Assembly (NCBI RefSeq): GCF_013410035.1
Contig: NZ_JACCBW010000004.1
Span: forward strand, 1-64,000
Source of the DNA: Nocardioides cavernae
GTDB taxonomy: Bacteria > Actinomycetota > Actinomycetes > Propionibacteriales > Nocardioidaceae
Length of the DNA: 64,000 bases
Direction: 5' to 3'
Below are positions 60,148 through 64,000 of this stretch, in pieces (the stretch's first letter is position 1; every line of letters begins with the position of its first letter). Under the pieces are notes generated by a model. That model worked only from the letters and a program-made list of their open reading frames with translations, was not told where the DNA came from and ran no database searches. The translations under genes and the position numbers were made by a program.

Positions 60148-60783
60148 GTGGAAGCAGTGCTCGACTGGCTCGTCCTCGTCATGCGCACCATCGGCTCGCC
60201 CGGCGTGGGGCTGGCCACCGCGCTCGAGACGGTGTTCCCACCCGTCCCGAGCGAGCTGGTGCTCCCTCTGGCGGGCTACACGGCCAGCCAGGGCCACTAC
60301 AGCGTAGTCGCCGCCATCGTGTGGGCGACCGGCGGGTCGCTGGCGGGCGCACTCGTCCTCTACTGGCTGGGTGCCGCCTGGGGGCTCGAGCGCCTCGCTG
60401 CCCTCGCCGACCGGATCCCGCTGATGCACGCCGAGGACGTGCGCAAGGCCGTCGACTGGTTCGGCAGGCACGGGCGGGCCGCCGTGTTCTTCGGCCGTCT
60501 CGTGCCGGGGGTGCGCAGCCTCGTGTCGATCCCGGCCGGGGTCGACCGGATGCCGCTGTGGACCTTCTGCCTCTACACCACCGTCGGCAGCCTGCTGTGG
60601 AACAGCGCACTGGTGCTGGCGGGCTTCGAGCTCGGCGAGCAGTGGCACCTCGTGGAGGCGTACGTCGGCCCCGCGAGCAACGTCGTCTACGTGCTCCTGG
60701 CGATCGTGCTGGTCGTCGTGGCGGCACGCAGGCTCCGCCACCGCATCACCGGCGAGCGGCGGCGTAGCACGCCACCGCAGTAG
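60148..60783 (+). CDS. DedA-family membrane protein
   Basis: 211 residues, SNARE-associated/VTT fold, about five membrane segments. LETVFPPVPSELVLPLAGY is the family entry motif and FFGRLVPGVRSLVSIPAGV the conserved Arg/Gly/Pro block. DedA proteins are implicated in lipid-carrier translocation and membrane potential homeostasis. Starts at GTG 60148, six bases after the methyltransferase stop, so it is third in the operon. Its last 38 bases overlap the 3' end of the opposite-strand gene. Confidence 0.9.
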   Translation: MEAVLDWLVLVMRTIGSPGVGLATALETVFPPVPSELVLPLAGYTASQGHYSVVAAIVWATGGSLAGALVLYWLGAAWGLERLAALADRIPLMHAEDVRKAVDWFGRHGRAAVFFGRLVPGVRSLVSIPAGVDRMPLWTFCLYTTVGSLLWNSALVLAGFELGEQWHLVEAYVGPASNVVYVLLAIVLVVVAARRLRHRITGERRRSTPPQ

Positions 60784-61549
60784 CCGCGGCGACGTTGAGC
60801 GAGTCGATGCCGGCCGCCATCGGGATGATCGCGCGCCGGTCGGCGGACGCCTCCCACCGCGGGGAGAGGCCGTGGCCCTCCGAGCCGAGCACCAGCGCCA
60901 GCCGGCCGACACCCGCCACCGCCTCCTCGATCGGCACCGAGTCCTCGGACAGCGTGAGCGCGACCGTGGTGAACCCGCGCCGCGACAGCTCGGGCAGGGC
61001 GTCGTACCAGTCGGGCAGGCGGGTCCACGGGGTGCTGAACACGGCGCCCATCCCGACCTTGATGGAGCGGCGGTAGAGCGGGTCGGCGCACCGGGGTGCC
61101 AGGAGGACGGCGTCGAAGCCGAGGGCTGCCCCGGAGCGGAAGATCGCGCCCACGTTGGTGTGGTCGACGATGTCCTCCAGCACGAGCACCGAGCGCGCGC
61201 CCGCCAGGACGTCGTCGACCGGCGGCAGCTGCTGCCTGCGCAGCGACGCTAGGGCGCCGCGGTGCACGTGGAAGCCGGTGACCTGCTCGATCATCTCCTC
61301 GGAGAGCACGAAGCAGGGGCCGTCGCTGCGCTCGAGCACGTCGGCGAGGCCGTCGAGCCAGCGCGGCGCCATCAGGAAGGAGCGCGCGTCGTGACCGGCC
61401 TCCACCGCGCGTCGCACGACCTTGGCGCCCTCCGCAAGGAAGAGCCCGTGCTCGGCCTCGAGGTGCTTGCGCAGCTCGACGTCGCGCAGGTCGCGGTAGT
61501 CGGCGAGCCGCGGGTCGCCGGGGTCGCTGATCTCGACGACCTCAGCCAC
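60746..61549 (-). CDS. TrmH/SpoU-family RNA methyltransferase
   Basis: 267 residues. An N-terminal domain with KHLEAEHGLFLAEGAKVVRR, then knot motifs VLEDIVDHTNVGAIFRSGAA, LVLGSEGHGLSPRWEASADR and IPMAAGIDSLNVAAATAVAC. RNA 2'-O-methyltransferase; target unknown. GTG 61549 overlaps the end of the siroheme synthase gene by 8 bases. The 3' end overlaps the convergent dedA gene by 38 bases. Confidence 0.9.
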   Translation of the reverse strand: MAEVVEISDPGDPRLADYRDLRDVELRKHLEAEHGLFLAEGAKVVRRAVEAGHDARSFLMAPRWLDGLADVLERSDGPCFVLSEEMIEQVTGFHVHRGALASLRRQQLPPVDDVLAGARSVLVLEDIVDHTNVGAIFRSGAALGFDAVLLAPRCADPLYRRSIKVGMGAVFSTPWTRLPDWYDALPELSRRGFTTVALTLSEDSVPIEEAVAGVGRLALVLGSEGHGLSPRWEASADRRAIIPMAAGIDSLNVAAATAVACYAAARR

Positions 61550-62780
61550 GGGCGTACCGGTCCGGTCGCGCCACGGCGACCACCTCCCCGACGACGATGA
61601 TCGCCGGGGGCACCACGCGGTGCTCGGCGAGGTCGTCGGCCAGGGTGCCGAGGGTCGACAGGACGACCCGCTCGGTCGGCATGGTGCCGTCGACGACGAC
61701 GGCGACGGGGGTGGCGGCGTCGCGGCCGCCCGTGAGCAGCGCGGTGGCGATCGCCGGGGCGTTGTCGACCGCCATGAGCAGGACGAGGGTTCCGCGGAGG
61801 CCGGCGACGGCGTCCCAGGCCACGAGGGACTCCGGGTGGCCGGGTGGCAGGTGTCCGGAGATGACGGTGAACTCGTGGGCCACGCCGCGGTGGGTGACGG
61901 GGATGCCGACCCGGGCGGGCACGGCGATGGCGGAGCTGAGCCCCGGCACGACCGTGACCGGCACGTCGGCGGCCGCACAGGCCAGCACCTCCTCGTAGCC
62001 GCGACCGAACACGAAGTTGTCGCCGCCCTTGAAGCGGACCACCCGCTTGCCCGCGCGGGCGCGGTCGACGATGACCTGGTTGATGTGGTCCTGGGAGGCC
62101 GACCGGCCGCGCGGCAGCTTGGCGACGTCGATCAGCTCGACGTGCGGGCCCAGCTCGTCGAGCAGCTCGCGGGGGGCGAGCCGGTCGGCGACGACGACGT
62201 CCGCGCTCGCCAGCGCGTGGCGGGCCGCCACGGTCACCAGCTCCGGCTCCCCCGGCCCGCCTCCGACCAGGACGACGCCGGGCGTGCGGTCGAGCGCGTC
62301 GGAGGCCGTGAGGTGCCCGTCGCGCAGGGCGGTGACGATGTCGTCGCGCAGGGCCGCGGACCGGCGCGGCTCGCGGTTGCCGAGTACGCCGACGGTGACG
62401 CTGCCGTGGTGGCCGACGGCGGGCGTCCAGGCGGTGCCGCCGAGGGCGTCGTCCGCACGCACGCAGAAGGTGTGGCGCGCCTCGGCGGCGGCCACCACCC
62501 GCGCGTTCACGTCGGCGTCGTCGGTGGCGGCGACGACGTACCACGCGCCGTCGAGGTCGGTCTCGGTGAAGTCGCGCAGCACCAGGGTGAGCTCGGACCC
62601 GAGGCCCTCGATCGCGGGCGTCACCTCGGGGCTCACCACCGTGACGTCGGCACCGCTCGCGATGAGCGCCGGGACGCGGCGCTGGGCGACGTGGCCCCCG
62701 CCGACCACGACCACCCTGCGGCCGGTGAGCACCAGCCCGGCGAGGTAGGGGTGGGGGTCCGGCGCAGTCGTGTCGGGCAT
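61542..62780 (-). CDS. cysG: siroheme synthase (precorrin-2 dehydrogenase/uroporphyrinogen-III C-methyltransferase)
   Basis: 412 residues. The N-terminal dehydrogenase/ferrochelatase half has LTGRRVVVVGGGHVAQRRV and WYVVAATDDADVNARVVAAA; the C-terminal methyltransferase half has VVLVGGGPGEPELVTVAARH, VVRFKGGDNFVFGRGYEEV and VPGLSSAIAVPARVGIPVTH. It makes siroheme for sulfite/nitrite reductases or precorrin-2 for cobalamin. No sulfate-assimilation genes are in the window. A minus-strand CAGAAT box (62792-62787) six nt before ATG 62780 suggests a leaderless start. Confidence 0.93.
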   Translation of the reverse strand: MPDTTAPDPHPYLAGLVLTGRRVVVVGGGHVAQRRVPALIASGADVTVVSPEVTPAIEGLGSELTLVLRDFTETDLDGAWYVVAATDDADVNARVVAAAEARHTFCVRADDALGGTAWTPAVGHHGSVTVGVLGNREPRRSAALRDDIVTALRDGHLTASDALDRTPGVVLVGGGPGEPELVTVAARHALASADVVVADRLAPRELLDELGPHVELIDVAKLPRGRSASQDHINQVIVDRARAGKRVVRFKGGDNFVFGRGYEEVLACAAADVPVTVVPGLSSAIAVPARVGIPVTHRGVAHEFTVISGHLPPGHPESLVAWDAVAGLRGTLVLLMAVDNAPAIATALLTGGRDAATPVAVVVDGTMPTERVVLSTLGTLADDLAEHRVVPPAIIVVGEVVAVARPDRYARG

Positions 62781-62830
62781 CCGGACATTCTGTCTGGCCC
62801 GCACTTCCGGGCCGTCGCTAGGTTCGAGGT

Positions 62831-63352
62831 ATGAGCATCGAGCGTCCCGTCAGCCCCGATCCCTACGACTACCTGCCCGCCACCGCCTCCTTCACCGTCA
62901 CGAGCGAGGACGTCACCGACGGCGCGCCCCTCAAGGACGACCAGGTGGCCGACAAGGGCAACACCTCACCCCAGCTCAGCTGGTCGGGGGCGCCGGAGGG
63001 CACCCAGTCCTACGTCGTCACCTGCTTCGACCCGGACGCCCCGACGCCGAGCGGGTTCTGGCACTGGTGCCTCGTCGACGTGCCCGCGGACGTGACGTCG
63101 CTCGACACGGGTGCTGCGGCCGGGGAGCTGCCCGGCGCGGCGTTCCACGTGCGCAACGACGGCGGTGAGGCCGGCTTCATGGGTGCCGCGCCGCCGAAGG
63201 GCGACCAGGTCCACCGCTACTTCTTCGTGGTGCACGCCGTCCAGGAGGCGTCCCTCGGGGTCGACGCCGACGCCTCCCCCGCCGTGGTGTCGTTCAACCT
63301 GGCGTTCAAGACCCTGGGGCGCGCGATCATCCACGGGACCTACCAGCACTAG
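62831..63352 (+). CDS. YbhB/YbcL-family (PEBP) Raf kinase inhibitor-like protein
   Basis: 173 residues, phosphatidylethanolamine-binding-protein fold. [20 protein letters not shown], the anion-pocket motif [20 protein letters not shown] and [20 protein letters not shown] are diagnostic. Ligand unknown. TAGGTT (62819-62824) six nt before ATG 62831 indicates leaderless transcription. Divergent from cysG and followed by a strong terminator. Confidence 0.93.
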   Translation: MSIERPVSPDPYDYLPATASFTVTSEDVTDGAPLKDDQVADKGNTSPQLSWSGAPEGTQSYVVTCFDPDAPTPSGFWHWCLVDVPADVTSLDTGAAAGELPGAAFHVRNDGGEAGFMGAAPPKGDQVHRYFFVVHAVQEASLGVDADASPAVVSFNLAFKTLGRAIIHGTYQH

Positions 63353-63397
63353 GCGGCACCTGCGGCACAGGCGGCACACCCGTCCCACCACCCCCAC

Positions 63398-63444
63398 GAG
63401 CCTCGTGCTCTGGACCGAGAGGTCCAGACCACGGGGCTCTTTTT
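63398..63444 (+). terminator. intrinsic terminator after the PEBP gene
   Basis: 19-nt arms 63398-63416 and 63421-63439 pair with three mismatches around a GAGA loop and are followed by TTTTT (63440-63444), the only classical T-tract terminator in the window. Confidence 0.92.
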
Positions 63445-63657
63445 CGCGATTCGCCCCCCGCAGAAACCGTCAAGCCGTTTGGATTCCTACCGGACGGTTT
63501 CGAAGCTCTGCCCCAGAACCTTGACCAAACCCATGATGTACCGGGGATCTGGCCACGGGACTCGACAGTCAGCACACGTCGTGCGTATCTTCAATCGTAG
63601 TTTTTACAAAGATTGCCTCAAGATCCGTTCGCCCGTCGCGGTGCGGATCCCGCCCCC
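63445..63657 (+). promoter_or_regulatory. AT-richer upstream region of the CAP-domain gene
   Basis: No gene. The stretch 63580-63630 is clearly AT-richer than its surroundings (CGTATCTTCAATCGTAG, then a T run and ACAAAGATTG), with CAATC/GATTG able to pair. A TTGACC at 63521-63526 could be a -35, without a convincing -10 at 17 nt. I compared it with my memory of the c-di-AMP element and saw no match. Confidence 0.3.
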
Positions 63658-63669
63658 GGAGGAACCCCC

Positions 63670-64000
63670 GTGCAGCACCTTCGACGCACCACCCGCCTCG
63701 CGGCGCTCGGCGCCGCGGCCGCGCTGCTGTGCGGTGTCCCCGGGACGGCCGAGGCTAAGACGTGGTCCAGGACCTGGTCCGTGCCCGCCGCCGTGTCCGT
63801 GAAGGACGCGTCCGACCTGAGCAACAGCGACCTCGAGGACGCGCTCATGGTCGAGATCAACGAGGCGCGCGCGGCCAACGGCCTCCGCAAGATCTGGAAC
63901 TTCGACGTGTGCACCGATGCCCTCGCCGAGCAGTGGGGCGAGCGCATCGCACGGACCGGTCGCTTCGAGCACCGCGACCAGGGCGAGATCATCCGCAGGT
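63670..64000 (+). CDS. secreted CAP-domain (SCP/PR1-like) protein, 3' end beyond window
   Basis: 110 codons visible. GTG 63670 has GGAGGA (63658-63663) upstream. A signal peptide covers ~1-29 (Arg-rich start, TTRLAALGAAAALLCGVPG, then TAEA as cleavage region). From ~58 the CAP domain begins: LMVEINEARAANGLRKIWNF, DVCTDALAEQWGERIARTGR, FEHRDQGEI, including the His of the FEHRD-type motif. Extracytoplasmic; function unknown, often cell-wall associated or protease-like. The gene runs off the right edge. Confidence 0.88.
   Translation, partial: MQHLRRTTRLAALGAAAALLCGVPGTAEAKTWSRTWSVPAAVSVKDASDLSNSDLEDALMVEINEARAANGLRKIWNFDVCTDALAEQWGERIARTGRFEHRDQGEIIRR

Noticed and set aside
63445..63669. c-di-AMP (ydaO-like) riboswitch before the CAP-domain gene
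   Set aside because: The conserved core expected for that element is not present.

Overview
The window reads as a contiguous piece of a very GC-rich actinobacterial chromosome, most like a Nocardioidaceae (Nocardioides-type) genome. Support for this: strong G/C bias at third codon positions, a mycothiol-dependent maleylpyruvate isomerase-family enzyme, GTGA/ATGA-coupled operons, many apparently leaderless genes with a TANNNT-like -10 box 6-8 nt before ATG/GTG, an actinobacterial argCJBDFRGH cluster, a long-form ArgG and a GuaB1-type protein. The genus is an inference. I see no insertion sequence, prophage, integrase or CRISPR array; almost everything is core metabolism, translation and membrane physiology.

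Layout, left to right. (1) 1-292 carries the leader and two tandem promoters of an rRNA operon reading leftwards out of the window. (2) 325-9570, minus strand: argC-argJ-argB-argD-argF-argR-argG-argH, nearly all overlapping by 1-4 bases, then a 3-methyladenine DNA glycosylase. (3) 9682-14180: a mycothiol-dependent enzyme converging on pheS-pheT across a perfect bidirectional terminator. (4) 14376-19161, minus: a response regulator, a histidine kinase fused to a large polytopic DUF4153/DUF4173-like domain, a separate PAS histidine kinase and a small DUF4031 protein. (5) 19221-21473, minus: infC-rpmI-rplT-SpoU methyltransferase, with an AUC start codon for infC and a structured leader. (6) 21773-27477: SseB-like protein, a membrane protein/fold-III PLP enzyme/P-loop kinase operon, an aldose epimerase, then PH-domain protein, hisG, hisE and a DUF3072 protein. 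(7) 27474-31808, minus: an FMN riboswitch controlling ribD-ribE-ribM(pnuC-like)-ribBA-ribH. (8) 31927-33480: an M20 peptidase and tRNA-Leu(GAG). (9) 33481-40285: a structured non-coding stretch followed by the Mrp-type cation/proton antiporter operon (mrpA with fused B, C, D, E, F, G). (10) 40298-47930: VanZ-like protein, an SDR/XRE divergent pair around a 14-bp perfect dyad, a stand-alone PolA-type polymerase, a BCCT osmolyte transporter, an HTH-less LysR effector domain and a sugar-epimerase-like protein. (11) 47939-53812: nucleosidase, sulfotransferase, GuaB1, small membrane proteins (one frameshifted), aromatic amino acid decarboxylase, YiaA-like protein. (12) 53892-64000: secreted RCC1-like protein, a two-gene acyl-CoA dehydrogenase pair under a palindromic operator, peptide deformylase, two SpoU methyltransferases, DedA, CysG-type siroheme synthase, a PEBP protein and the 5' part of a secreted CAP-domain protein.

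Functional themes: complete arginine synthesis from N-acetylglutamate semialdehyde onward with its repressor; riboflavin synthesis plus probable riboflavin uptake under FMN control; translation machinery with post-transcriptional control signals; cation/osmotic homeostasis (Mrp, BCCT). The most distinctive material is regulatory: the AUC-initiated infC with its attenuator-like leader, a terminator-like hairpin inside a methyltransferase gene, upstream TAG stop codons that double as the start of -10 boxes, and the inverted repeats in front of mrpA. The most distinctive protein architecture is the kinase fused to a multi-spanning membrane domain.
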